Shown here one piece after another: positions 35,159-45,150 of a stretch of DNA of 50,383 nt. Source of the stretch: an uncultured Eubacteriales bacterium (GTDB lineage Bacteria; Bacillota; Clostridia; Lachnospirales; Lachnospiraceae); the NCBI GenBank assembly GCA_900316115.1, contig ONBN01000026.1, positions 1-50,383 on the forward strand, in the 5' to 3' direction. Every line of letters starts with the position of its first letter. The stretch's first letter is position 1. The notes beneath the pieces are model-generated. The model saw only the letters and a list, made by a program, of their open reading frames with translations. It was not told where the DNA came from and ran no database searches. Both the position numbers and the translations under genes were made by a program.

Positions 35159-36286
35159 ATGGCAAATAAGAAGAAAATACCTGCTCGGGCGTTGGCTTGC
35201 CTTTTGTCTACAGCAATGGTTCCAGGTTCTCTTCCTATGGATGTGCTTACTGTTTATGGAGCAGAAGCAGAAGAGTTCTCAGACGGAAAGACAAGCGAAG
35301 CGGATATCACACCACTTGACGCGGATGCAGTGGATGATGCTGTTGAGACAGCAGACTTTTCATCCGGCAGTGAGGTGACAGCGGATGTTGTTTCCGAGGA
35401 AGCATCAGTAGATGTGCAGAGTGCGGATCCGAATTTCGATTACACACTCAGCGAGACAGACAAAACACTGAAAGTTGGAGATACGGGAAGTGTTTCCGGT
35501 ACAGCTGTGTTGGACGGCAATGCAGTTACTCCCACAGTTACCTATGCTTCATCCAATCCGGCAGTGGTCGCAGTAGTAGATCAGTCTAACGGATTCTATA
35601 AGTGTCTGTCAGAGGGGACAGCTACTATAACAGCGACTGTGAAGTACACAGATTCTTCCAACTATACTCATCAGACAGTTAAGACCCTGAACATTACTGT
35701 TACAAAGGATGCAGAACCGCAGCTTACCGTGACAGTGAAGCAGCCGACTGTATCCGTAGAACTGGATGCAAAGGCAGATGCAGTAGAGGCATACGATCTG
35801 AAAAATAATGTTATCGTAGAGAATGCTGCTGCTGTAATGTACAAACTGACAGATGCTGTTACAGGATTTGATGCAGATCCGAGTGCAGCGACTGTGGACA
35901 CTACAGGGCTGGTTACATTTAAGAAAGCCGGCAAGTATGTTGCTGCTGTTATTGCAGATGGAACGGACAGCACTGGTACTTTGGTACAGAAGACTTCCCA
36001 GGTTATCTTCGACGTAACAAAGAAGACCGCCGCAGCAGATGATTTTACATATGAGATCAATGAGCTGCAGAGAACACACACGATAGGTGAGAGCGGCAGT
36101 GCTGCTGGTACTGCATTCCTTGGCAGTCAGGCAGTACAGGCAGGCGTTGTTAATTATACATCATCTGACGACAGTGTTGTTAAAGTAGAGAGTGATGGCA
36201 CATACAAATGTCTGAAGGCTGGCACAGCTACAGTTAAAGTAAGCGCCAAACAGGAAAGAGCTATGCCAGAACTATTAATCTGGTAA
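35159..36286 (+). CDS. Giant BIG2 surface protein, N-terminal part (frameshifted)
   Basis: 375 residues. The first ~36 are a signal peptide (MANKKKIPARALACLLSTAM, cut near VYGAEA), then an acidic linker (~37-95) and bacterial Ig-like (BIG2) repeats, e.g. NPAVVAVVDQ...GTATITATVKY and DDSVVKVESDGTYKCLKAGT. The frame ends in a foreign tail, QERAMPELLIW, at 36286. One extra A after CAGGAA near 36254 would read EKSYARTINLVITVKDVDAP and run straight into 36301-43554. So this is the start of a ~2,800-residue protein broken by a one-base loss, or a consensus error. Without the rest, this piece would be exported but not retained. Confidence 0.8.
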   Translation: MANKKKIPARALACLLSTAMVPGSLPMDVLTVYGAEAEEFSDGKTSEADITPLDADAVDDAVETADFSSGSEVTADVVSEEASVDVQSADPNFDYTLSETDKTLKVGDTGSVSGTAVLDGNAVTPTVTYASSNPAVVAVVDQSNGFYKCLSEGTATITATVKYTDSSNYTHQTVKTLNITVTKDAEPQLTVTVKQPTVSVELDAKADAVEAYDLKNNVIVENAAAVMYKLTDAVTGFDADPSAATVDTTGLVTFKKAGKYVAAVIADGTDSTGTLVQKTSQVIFDVTKKTAAADDFTYEINELQRTHTIGESGSAAGTAFLGSQAVQAGVVNYTSSDDSVVKVESDGTYKCLKAGTATVKVSAKQERAMPELLIW

Positions 36287-36300
36287 TCACTGTTAAGGAT

Positions 36301-39300
36301 GTGGACGCACCGGTTGTTACAGCCAACCAGACAGATGTTTCTCTGGAACTGGATGCAATTGATGGCGCAACAGCAAAATACAATCTGAGGTCTATTCTTT
36401 CCGTTGAAAATGGAGATCTCTCAAATGTAACATATGAGTCTTCTGATAAGACAAATGCGAAGGTTGAGAACGGAACTGCTACCTTCAGTAAAGCCGGCGA
36501 GTATAAAGTACGGGCTTATATTGGATCAAGCAGCGTTACCATCAACTTCCATATTACGAAGAAGGGTGTTCCGGCACCGATTATCACAGCCAACCAGACA
36601 GATGTTTCTCTGGAACTGGATTCTGCAGATGATGCTGAAGTAAGCTACAATCTGAAGTCTATCCTTTCCGTTGAGAATGGACTATTTGCAAATGTAAAGT
36701 ATGAGTCTTCTGATGAGACAAATGCGAAGGTTGAACTGAACGGAACAGCTACATTCAAGAAGGCCGGCGAATACACCGTACGGGCTTATATTGAATCCAG
36801 CAGCGTTACCATTAACTTCCATATTACGAAGAAGGGCGTTGCAGCACCGACTATCACAGCCAACCAGACAGATGTAGATATTGAGCTTGGTGCAACAGAG
36901 ACAGAGAGAGTATACAATCTTAAATCTATTCTGAATCTTACAGATGCAGAGTGGACAGATGTAGATATTCAGTCTTCTGATGCAACAAATGCAGAGATTA
37001 ATTCTACTGATGGTACAGTGAAGGTAAAGGAAGCTGGTGAGTATACCGTTAAAGCTACGGTTACAACCAAGGGCGGAAGCCAGTCCGTAACTGTTAACTT
37101 CCATGTAACAAGAGAAGCGGCAGCTAAACCTGCTATTACTGCGAAACAGAAAGAAGTAAATATCACTCTTGCCAGCGGCAAGACTGTTACTTACAATCTG
37201 AAGGCAAACTTCACACTTTCCAATCTTGATTGGACAGACGTAGATATCCAGTCTTCTGATGCGACAAATGCAGCGGTTAATCCTACCGAGGGCACAGTTA
37301 CATTCAGTAAGGTAGGTTATTATACTGTTACAGCAGTGGAGAAGACAAGCGCAGCAACAAGTGATATCATCATCTTCCATGTTACTTCAGCAGTTCAGGA
37401 AGCTGGTGCAAGCATCAGCGGTGGTCAGGATGTTCCGCTTTCCGAAATCGGGGATGCATTTGATGCAGATAAGACACTGACTGTGAAGGATTTTGATGGT
37501 ACAGAGCTTGAACATGGCAGCGCTGGCGTTGTGTGGACTTCTGATAATAAAGCAGTTGCTACAGTTACAGATGGTGTGATCGTTGCAGTAAGTCAGGGTA
37601 CAGCTGTTATTACAGCTACTCTGCCGAATGGCAATTATACTACTTACACGGTTACAGTTGCACCGGCACAGATTTCCACAGAGATATCTTCCTTTGACGT
37701 AGATCTGAATGACAAGAATCTGGATCCTGAAGATTATAATCTTTCCACACTTCTTACAGCGAAGAATGCAGGAACAAATAAGATTGTATATTCAGACTTC
37801 AACCAGAACATTATTCAAGTAGACGATGATGGACTTGTAACCTTTACCGGCAATACAGGTACTACTTATGTACGTGCTCAGATCGAGAATACTGATGCAT
37901 ATGTGATCATTACGTTCAATGTAACGAATTCCGCTACACCGGATCCGATCACCATCAACTATGCACCAAATGCTCTGCAGAATATCGAAGTGAAAGAAGG
38001 ACAGGCTTATGAGAAGAACCTGCGTGATTTCATTGAAGTAAAACAGGGCAGTGATTTTACAGATCTTACAAATGTGACCTGGAGCAGCAATGATGATTCT
38101 GTTGCAAAAGTTGATAACGGTGTTGTTACAGGTGTGAAAGCCGGTACAGCAGTGATCACTGCAACAACGGTAGATGGTTATTATGTAACCTTCACAGTGA
38201 CTGTAAAGAACGCTATGAAACTGAATGCTACACAGACCGCCTTTGCAGTGGATTTGAAAGATAATAAGACAGTAGATCTGAATACTTACCTGAATATTAC
38301 AAATCCGGAGACAAAGCCGGGAACAACAGATGAGTATACACTGAATGATGTGCGTTATACCACATCTACAAATGAGATCGCTGAAGTTACAGGAGGCAAG
38401 GTTACTTTTAAGAAGACAGGATTAGCTGAAGTTAAGGCAGACCTTAACGGACAGACTGTTACCTTTACCTTCATTATTAAAGATACCACAGCTCCGTTAC
38501 CAGTTGAGATCAACTTTAAAGCAAATGCTGAGTCCACTGTAGAGGTTGCAGAGGGAAAAGTATTCGATGAAAATCTTCGTGACAGAGTGGAACTGACCAA
38601 TGGCGGTGACATCCGAGACATCACATGGACATCCCTGGATGAATCAATTGCTTCCGTATCCAATGGTATGGTGAGAGGTGTGAAAGCAGGCGAAACTACT
38701 GTGATCGCATCTACCAAGGATGGTTACTATGTAACATTTAAGGTGACTGTTCTTGCAGAGCCTAAGATGGAAGTGTCTCAGACAGAGTTTGATATTGACA
38801 GAGCAGAGCAGACAAGCTTGGATCTGAAGGCATACCTGAAGCTTCTGAATACAACAGATCAGCTTGATACAGATGTAACTTATACTGCATCCGCAGATGA
38901 GATCGCATCCGTTGGACCAGATGGTGTTGTTACCTTTAACGGTACAGGAACCACCAATGTGAAAGCTGAGTATAAAGGACAGGTGATCACCTTTACCTTC
39001 CATATCACAGATTCCACAACACCGGATCCTGTTAAGATTGATTATACAGCTGCAGCTGAGAAATCAATCGAAGTAACTGAAGGGGAAGCATATCCTACCA
39101 GCCTGGTAGATTATATTGAACTGACTAAGGGTGGAGCACCGGCAGATATCACAAGCGTGACCTGGAGCAGTAATGATGATTCTGTTGCAAAGGTTGACGG
39201 TGGTGTTGTTACAGGCTTAAAACCAGGTACTGCTGTAATTACAGCAACCACAGTTGATGGCTATTATGTAACCTTTACTGTTAAAGTGAATCCAAAGGCT

Positions 39301-42300
39301 CTTGCAAATGTAGCTTTGAAAGCACCAGGTACAAATGTAATTAACCTTACACTTGACAGTGCAGTTAATGCAAGCAAAGACCTTTCTGAACTGGTAGAGT
39401 CAACTACCGTTCCAACCGCAGATGTTAAAGGCTTTACATGGAGCAGCGATAATACAGATGTTGCAGTTGTTGCTAATGGTACTGTAAAGGCTGTGAATCC
39501 AGGACTTGCAATGGTAACAGTTACAGCACCGGATGGATCAAGCGTATCCTTTATCGTAAGTGTTTCAGCTGGCAGCTTTGATCAGACAACACTGACACCG
39601 GATAATCTGAAACAGATTGTTCTTCAGCTGAATGTTGCAGATAAAGAGACAGCAGCTCTTCCGGAGATCAAGTCTGACGGCGGTGTTGTTACATGGAAGG
39701 TTCTTGACACAGATATAGCAAGAATCGCAGGCAACAAAGTAGAAGGACTGAAGGCTGGCCATACCGTAGCTGTTGCTACAGCACCAGATGGAAGCTGCGT
39801 TGGTGTTTCTGTTAAGGTTCTGGCTGAGCCTGTTGTGACTGTTGAGCTTACTGGGCAGGAAGAGATTCCCCTTAAGATGGGTCAGGATGAGACTCATGAC
39901 CTGACAAAAGAACTGACAGTAGATCTGATTGGTGGTCTTACAGCTCCAGGATTAGGCGGCAGTGCTCCGGCTGTTGGTACAAATTCTCTGTTAAGCCAGC
40001 TTACATGGACCTGCTCTGATGAGTCTGTTGTAAAGGTATACAGCGGCGTTGCAGTTGCCCAATCCGCAGGTGTGGCAGTTGTAACAGCAACAGCACCGGA
40101 TGGAAGTATGGCTGTATTTACAATCACTGTAGATGCAGAAGATATCTCCAGCGTGCAGTTGAAAGCCGGCGAGAGTAATATTGTAAATCTGATCCTTGAC
40201 GGATCTGATGCTGAAAGCTATAAAGATCTTGCTAAGTTAGTAGAAGATGCATCACCTGTTGGTGCTGACCCTGCTACATTTAACTGGGTATCTGCAGATC
40301 AGACCATTGCTACCGTTTCCCACGGCGTTGTTCGTGCACAGGCAGTTGGCAATACTACTGTAACAGTTACAGCTCCAGATGGATCCAAGGTAGTATTTAT
40401 CGTAGCTGTATCTGCAGGCGGATTCAAACCGGGATATGAAGCAGACTGGGAAGCAATACTTCAGGTTGGCGTTGCTGATAAGATGTCCAAGAAGCTTCCG
40501 ACTGTTGAAGCAACTGCAGGCAAGGTTACATGGAGCTGTGCAGATGAGTCTATTGCAAAGATCACTGGTGACAGTGTGACAGCAGTAGCACCTGGCATTA
40601 CCTATGTGATCGCAAAAGCTCCAAATGGTTCAGAGCTTGCATTTAAGGTAACAGTTTATGCATCTCCGGCTATCAGCTTTGATAAAGATTCCGTATCCGT
40701 ACCTACAGGCGAAGTTGTTCAGGCAAATGTTACTGTAGATCCGGAAGATGCAGCAGTAGATTATAAAGTAACACTGGATGGTAATCCGGCAGCTGCAGGC
40801 ACAGATTATACACTTTCTGTAAATGGTAAGAAGATCAGCTTTGTTCCTCTTGCAGCAGGCAGATTTGTGATCACAGCAACTGCTGAGGTAAACAGTGAGA
40901 CAGCAACCGCACAGCTGGTTGTGACCGCACAGCAGGAAGTAACAAAGGTTGCATTTACCGAGGACAAGAGAAATCTGTTCGTTGGTGATACAGACGATCT
41001 GTTATCCCTGATCCAGTGGAATGACGGTCTGTCAACACCTTATGATACCAGTCTTACCTGGAGCACAGGAAACGCTTCTGTTGCAACAGTAGACGATACA
41101 GGTGTTGTTACCGCTACAGGCGTTGGCCGTACTTATGTATATGCAAAGGCAAGCAATGGCCTGCGTGCAAAGATCCTTGTGATCGTAGACGCAAAGGTTG
41201 AGGGCGTAACCTTATCTCAGGAGAACTATGAGCTTTGGGTAAATGAGATCGCATTTATCAAGGCTACACCAAATCCTGCCAATGCAAAATATACAAAGGT
41301 GGAGTATACATCTGATGATGATACCATCGCAACTGTAAGTACAGACGGCAGGATCGTAGCTAAGAAGGGTGGCACAACCTATATCACAGCTACCATTACC
41401 TGGACAGATGCAGATGGCAATAACCAGACCGCATCTGCAAGAGCAAAAGTATTCGTGAAGACACCTGTTGAATCTGTAGAGGTGAGACGGGTAGATACAG
41501 ATACCAATGCTGATGTTTATGCTAAGAAACGTGGCGAGACCATCCAGCTGAAAGCAGTGATCACACCTGCAGAAGCTTATGATAAGGCTCTCACATGGAG
41601 TTCTGAGAATGAAGCGGTTGCTACCGTTGACCAGAATGGTAAGGTTACTACCGTTGGCAAGGGTACCACTTATATTTATGCGAAATGCATGAATGGCACC
41701 TATGGCACAGATGGTAATGGCACACCGGCAGTAGGCATGATCAAGATCATTGTAGGTGCTAAGGATGACATCCAGCTGGATATCACACCTACAAGAAGCG
41801 AAGTATATCCAGGCGAGAATGTGCAGTACACAACTACACTTACACCGGAAGAAGCATACGCAGGTGAACTTACCTGGAGCAGTGACAATCCGGATGTTGT
41901 GATCGATTCTACAGGCGTTGCCATGGTATCCAAGACAGCAAAAGCCGGTCTTGCAAATATCACAGCAACCATGACATTTGCAGATGGTATTACCAAGAAG
42001 ACAGCGAAAGCACTGCTGTACATCAAGACAGATGTTAATTCCCTGAAATTCGAGAAAGATGCAATGACCATCTATCTTGATGAGGATGATTACCTGTCAC
42101 CGATCTTCAATGACGGTGCTACTACACCATCTGATACAAGCATTACATGGACATCCGATGATTCTTCTATCGTATCTGTTGACAGCTACGGTAAGATCCA
42201 TGCAAACAAGCTTGGAACTACATGGATTTCTGCATACTCCTACAATAAGCTGAGAGCACAGATGCTTGTAAAGGTTATTGCAGCACCTACCGGTGTTAAG

Positions 42301-43554
42301 CTTAGTGAGGAAGTGGTTTCCGGATTTACAGGAGAGCAGCATGAAATTGGTTATACATTCACTCCGGACTATACAACAGAGACTGGTGTGACATGGTCTA
42401 CCAATAATGCAGACGTTGCTTACTATGATACCTATACCAACAAGATCGTGATGAAGGGTGCAGGAAGCTGCTGGATCACTATTACAGCAAATGATACTCA
42501 CCATGGTGTTATCACAGATAAGGTTAAGGTAAATGTAAGACAGAAGGTAACAGGCGTTACCATCAGTGATAAGAAGCTGACCAAGAAGGTTGGAAACATG
42601 TTCAAGATGACGGCTACCGCAATTCCGGCTAACGGAGTTGGAAGTACCATCTTCTGGTCCAGTTCCAGACCTCAGGTTGCTACTGTTGACGAATTTGGTG
42701 TTGTTACCTGTCTGAAAGCCGGTACAACCATGATCACAGCTATTACAGCAAACGGACATGTTGCAAAATGCTATCTGCGAGTAAAACCTGGCAAGAAAGT
42801 ATACACTGTAAAATATGGTGTAACAACTGCAAGTGCCCTGTTTGTAAGAAATTCTGCCAGCCTTCAGGGTATTCAGATCGGACAGCTTGGCAGAGGTACA
42901 GCTGTTACTATCGTGGATACTGTAGATGAGTGGTATAAGATCAAGTTTAACGGCGGATATGGATATGTTCGTGCAGCTTATGTAAAAATTACCAGCGGTG
43001 CACTGACAAAACGTACAGCTGTGAAGTCTAATGGTCAGATTTCCACTACTACATGGATCTATACAGGCGTTGGTACAGGTGCTAACACAGTTGCTCCTGT
43101 AGCTACAAGAGTACTGATCACAGGTGAGACAGGCAATTACTACAGAGTACGTTACGGTACCGGTAGTGTTGGCAGCGGATATGTACTGAAGAGTTGCGTA
43201 AGACCGGATGCAGGATTTAAGTATGGTGTTGCAACAAAGACAACATACCTTGGAACCGGCACTGCAACTAAGAAGTTCAGCAGTACACCACAGATAACAG
43301 TATACCGTGTTGCCAGAACAACAAAGAGAACCGGCGTTTATGCAGACGCTACAGGCAAGGGCAAGAGGATCGGTGTGATCCAGTGCAAGGCCAAAGTGGT
43401 TCTTAACAGTGCGAAGATCAATGGCTATTATCAGGTAGTATTTACAAATGGTGTGACAGGATACGTTCCGGTTAAGGCTCTGAAGCTTCTTGGAGCAGGA
43501 ATAAAATCCTATGTAAATACCACAAATACTTACACAAAAGCATATCGTAAGTAA
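36301..43554 (+). CDS. Giant BIG2/SH3 surface protein, main part
   Basis: 2,417 residues, almost entirely BIG2 Ig-like repeats of ~85-95 residues with the pattern TWSSNDDSVAKVDNGVVTGV then KAGTAVITATTVDGYYVTFT. The frame is open upstream to ~36256, where it joins the exported N-terminal part; the GTG at 36301 has no ribosome site. From ~2,160 the Ig repeats give way to SH3b-like modules (ALFVRNSASLQGIQIGQLG ... EWYKIKFNGGYGYVRAAYV, and a final one with TGKGKRIGVIQ ... GYVPVKAL). There is no LPXTG signal or membrane helix, so the SH3b end may bind peptidoglycan. It is probably an adhesin or stalk; the ligand is unknown. Confidence 0.85.
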   Translation: MDAPVVTANQTDVSLELDAIDGATAKYNLRSILSVENGDLSNVTYESSDKTNAKVENGTATFSKAGEYKVRAYIGSSSVTINFHITKKGVPAPIITANQTDVSLELDSADDAEVSYNLKSILSVENGLFANVKYESSDETNAKVELNGTATFKKAGEYTVRAYIESSSVTINFHITKKGVAAPTITANQTDVDIELGATETERVYNLKSILNLTDAEWTDVDIQSSDATNAEINSTDGTVKVKEAGEYTVKATVTTKGGSQSVTVNFHVTREAAAKPAITAKQKEVNITLASGKTVTYNLKANFTLSNLDWTDVDIQSSDATNAAVNPTEGTVTFSKVGYYTVTAVEKTSAATSDIIIFHVTSAVQEAGASISGGQDVPLSEIGDAFDADKTLTVKDFDGTELEHGSAGVVWTSDNKAVATVTDGVIVAVSQGTAVITATLPNGNYTTYTVTVAPAQISTEISSFDVDLNDKNLDPEDYNLSTLLTAKNAGTNKIVYSDFNQNIIQVDDDGLVTFTGNTGTTYVRAQIENTDAYVIITFNVTNSATPDPITINYAPNALQNIEVKEGQAYEKNLRDFIEVKQGSDFTDLTNVTWSSNDDSVAKVDNGVVTGVKAGTAVITATTVDGYYVTFTVTVKNAMKLNATQTAFAVDLKDNKTVDLNTYLNITNPETKPGTTDEYTLNDVRYTTSTNEIAEVTGGKVTFKKTGLAEVKADLNGQTVTFTFIIKDTTAPLPVEINFKANAESTVEVAEGKVFDENLRDRVELTNGGDIRDITWTSLDESIASVSNGMVRGVKAGETTVIASTKDGYYVTFKVTVLAEPKMEVSQTEFDIDRAEQTSLDLKAYLKLLNTTDQLDTDVTYTASADEIASVGPDGVVTFNGTGTTNVKAEYKGQVITFTFHITDSTTPDPVKIDYTAAAEKSIEVTEGEAYPTSLVDYIELTKGGAPADITSVTWSSNDDSVAKVDGGVVTGLKPGTAVITATTVDGYYVTFTVKVNPKALANVALKAPGTNVINLTLDSAVNASKDLSELVESTTVPTADVKGFTWSSDNTDVAVVANGTVKAVNPGLAMVTVTAPDGSSVSFIVSVSAGSFDQTTLTPDNLKQIVLQLNVADKETAALPEIKSDGGVVTWKVLDTDIARIAGNKVEGLKAGHTVAVATAPDGSCVGVSVKVLAEPVVTVELTGQEEIPLKMGQDETHDLTKELTVDLIGGLTAPGLGGSAPAVGTNSLLSQLTWTCSDESVVKVYSGVAVAQSAGVAVVTATAPDGSMAVFTITVDAEDISSVQLKAGESNIVNLILDGSDAESYKDLAKLVEDASPVGADPATFNWVSADQTIATVSHGVVRAQAVGNTTVTVTAPDGSKVVFIVAVSAGGFKPGYEADWEAILQVGVADKMSKKLPTVEATAGKVTWSCADESIAKITGDSVTAVAPGITYVIAKAPNGSELAFKVTVYASPAISFDKDSVSVPTGEVVQANVTVDPEDAAVDYKVTLDGNPAAAGTDYTLSVNGKKISFVPLAAGRFVITATAEVNSETATAQLVVTAQQEVTKVAFTEDKRNLFVGDTDDLLSLIQWNDGLSTPYDTSLTWSTGNASVATVDDTGVVTATGVGRTYVYAKASNGLRAKILVIVDAKVEGVTLSQENYELWVNEIAFIKATPNPANAKYTKVEYTSDDDTIATVSTDGRIVAKKGGTTYITATITWTDADGNNQTASARAKVFVKTPVESVEVRRVDTDTNADVYAKKRGETIQLKAVITPAEAYDKALTWSSENEAVATVDQNGKVTTVGKGTTYIYAKCMNGTYGTDGNGTPAVGMIKIIVGAKDDIQLDITPTRSEVYPGENVQYTTTLTPEEAYAGELTWSSDNPDVVIDSTGVAMVSKTAKAGLANITATMTFADGITKKTAKALLYIKTDVNSLKFEKDAMTIYLDEDDYLSPIFNDGATTPSDTSITWTSDDSSIVSVDSYGKIHANKLGTTWISAYSYNKLRAQMLVKVIAAPTGVKLSEEVVSGFTGEQHEIGYTFTPDYTTETGVTWSTNNADVAYYDTYTNKIVMKGAGSCWITITANDTHHGVITDKVKVNVRQKVTGVTISDKKLTKKVGNMFKMTATAIPANGVGSTIFWSSSRPQVATVDEFGVVTCLKAGTTMITAITANGHVAKCYLRVKPGKKVYTVKYGVTTASALFVRNSASLQGIQIGQLGRGTAVTIVDTVDEWYKIKFNGGYGYVRAAYVKITSGALTKRTAVKSNGQISTTTWIYTGVGTGANTVAPVATRVLITGETGNYYRVRYGTGSVGSGYVLKSCVRPDAGFKYGVATKTTYLGTGTATKKFSSTPQITVYRVARTTKRTGVYADATGKGKRIGVIQCKAKVVLNSAKINGYYQVVFTNGVTGYVPVKALKLLGAGIKSYVNTTNTYTKAYRK
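36319..36861 (+). repeat. Near-identical tandem repeats within the BIG2 coding region
   Basis: A ~35-bp block beginning ACAGCCAACCAGACAGATGT starts at 36319 and 36586, with its opening part again at 36856, spacings of 267 and 270 bp. Other blocks (CTTCCATATTACGAAGAAGG, 36547 and 36817) repeat at 270 bp. This is recent duplication of one Ig module, so repeat number may vary between strains. Confidence 0.75.
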
Positions 43555-43605
43555 GATATGGTATTGCAAGTAAGATATAATCAGATACTTCCATAAAACA
43601 GGAAG

Positions 43606-43633
43606 AGCATCGCCTGCCGGGCGGTGCTTTTTC
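43606..43633 (+). terminator. Terminator of the surface-protein gene
   Basis: AGCATCGCC pairs with GGCGGTGCT (43620-43628, one G-T pair), followed by TTTTTCT. Confidence 0.85.
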
Positions 43634-43652
43634 TGCGTCTTGGACAAACTTT

Positions 43653-43696
43653 CGCTAAATGAAATGGTGATGCATACAAATTTCCGCTAAATGAAA
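43653..43696 (+). promoter_or_regulatory. Direct repeats upstream of the symporter promoter
   Basis: CGCTAAATGAAA occurs at 43653-43664 and 43685-43696, exactly 32 bp (three helical turns) apart. The second ends 6 bp before the -35 box, a typical activator position. Confidence 0.55.
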
Positions 43697-43702
43697 CTAT
43701 GG

Positions 43703-43731
43703 TTGCCCTGTTATGACTGGTGTGTTAAAAT
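43703..43731 (+). promoter_or_regulatory. Promoter of the symporter-DUF362 operon
   Basis: TTGCCC (43703-43708), 17 bp, TAAAAT (43726-43731), 34 bp before the start codon. Confidence 0.6.
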
Positions 43732-43765
43732 TGACTGGACATGAACGATAGGAGAAAAAGTTTTT

Positions 43766-45121
43766 ATGAAGCGAGAAAGTTTTCAATCACGACTGGGTTT
43801 TTTACTTGTAAGTGCAGGATGTGCCATAGGCATTGGGAATGTATGGCGCTTTCCTTATGTGGCAGGACAGAACGGAGGAGGCATTTTTGTGCTTCTCTAC
43901 CTGATTTTCCTGTTAATGATGGGAGTGCCGGTACTTACCATGGAGCTGGCAGTAGGGCGTGCAAGCAGGAAAAGTGCAGTGCTGGCTTATAAGGCACTGG
44001 AGAAGCCTGGCAGTAAATGGCATATTCATGGATGGTTCTGTATGATGGGATGCTATGTGCTGATGATGTATTACACAACAGTTTCAGGGTGGATGCTTAG
44101 TTATTTTTTCAAATTTGCTACAGGTAAATTTACTTCCGGTATGGATAAAGAAAGTGTGGGAAATGTATTTCAGAGTCTGCTGTCTTCACCAAAAGAGATG
44201 GGACTGTGGATGGCAGTGACGGTTGTATTAGGCTTTCTGGTATGCAGCCAGGGATTACAGAAAGGCGTGGAGAAGATCAGTAAGTATATGATGTCTGCAC
44301 TCCTGCTTCTGATCGTGATCCTGGCAGTGCATTGTATGCTGCTTCCCGGAGCAGGAGAGGGTATCAAATTTTATCTGATACCAGATGCGGCACAGGTTGC
44401 TAAGGTTGGTATCTGGAATGTGATCGCGGCAGCTATGAACCAGGCCTTTTTTACCTTAAGCCTTGGCATCGCAGCTATGGAGATTTTTGGAAGCTATATG
44501 GACAGGCAGTATACGCTTACCGGAGAAGCTGTTCGGATCGGGGCACTGGATACTTTTGTGGCACTTATGTCCGGGCTGATCATTTTTCCGGCTTGTTTTT
44601 CTTTCGGCGTACAGCCGGATGCCGGACCATCCCTGATCTTTGTTACTCTTCCCAATATTTTTGTAAATATGGCAGGAAAAAGGATCTGGGGATCTTTATT
44701 CTTCCTGTTTATGACATTTGCAAGCTTTTCAACGGTTATGGCGGTTTTTGAGAATATTATTTCCTTTAGCCTGGACATGTACAAGGTGGACAGAAAGAAA
44801 GCCGTACTGATCAATGGAGTGATCGTGCTGATCGCCAGCATTCCCTGTGTACTGGGGTACAATATCTGGAGTGACCTGCACCTGATCGGCGGCAGGGATG
44901 TACTGGACAGCGAAGACTTCCTTGTAAGCAATCTGCTTCTCCCTATTGGATCACTGATCTATCTTTTGTTCTGCGTGACCAGGTTCGGATGGGGATTTGA
45001 TAACTATTACAAGGAATGTAATGCAGGAGAGGGGCTGAAGCTTCCAAGGATACTGAAGCCATACCTTCAGTTTGTGCTTCCTGTGCTGATCCTGATCATT
45101 ATTGTTCTTGGGCTGGTATGA
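43766..45121 (+). CDS. Neurotransmitter:sodium symporter family transporter
   Basis: A 451-residue NSS (LeuT-fold) transporter with about 11 membrane helices, the usual number for short bacterial members such as TnaT and MhsT. TM1 carries the unwound signature GCAIGIGNVWRFPYVAGQNG (Na+ and substrate site); EIFGSYMDRQ and the TM6/TM8 regions are conserved. It imports an amino acid, probably hydrophobic or aromatic, with sodium. The DUF362 gene starts 29 bp after its stop and is likely co-transcribed. AGGAG lies 12 bp before the ATG. Confidence 0.92.
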   Translation: MKRESFQSRLGFLLVSAGCAIGIGNVWRFPYVAGQNGGGIFVLLYLIFLLMMGVPVLTMELAVGRASRKSAVLAYKALEKPGSKWHIHGWFCMMGCYVLMMYYTTVSGWMLSYFFKFATGKFTSGMDKESVGNVFQSLLSSPKEMGLWMAVTVVLGFLVCSQGLQKGVEKISKYMMSALLLLIVILAVHCMLLPGAGEGIKFYLIPDAAQVAKVGIWNVIAAAMNQAFFTLSLGIAAMEIFGSYMDRQYTLTGEAVRIGALDTFVALMSGLIIFPACFSFGVQPDAGPSLIFVTLPNIFVNMAGKRIWGSLFFLFMTFASFSTVMAVFENIISFSLDMYKVDRKKAVLINGVIVLIASIPCVLGYNIWSDLHLIGGRDVLDSEDFLVSNLLLPIGSLIYLLFCVTRFGWGFDNYYKECNAGEGLKLPRILKPYLQFVLPVLILIIIVLGLV

Positions 45122-45150
45122 TGTGAAAGAAGATTTCAGGAGGATTGCAG

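Noticed and set aside
34944-35378. A 144-codon plus-strand frame overlapping the signal peptide of the surface protein
   Set aside because: It has no ribosome site, starts at the -10 box and overlaps the real gene in another frame. The part before 35159 looks faintly protein-like but too short to support.
42097-43647. A 516-codon frame on the minus strand opposite the BIG2 gene
   Set aside because: It is a mirror of the biased codon use of the Ig/SH3 repeats, is cysteine-rich without motif, and has no ribosome site; the plus-strand protein is unmistakable.
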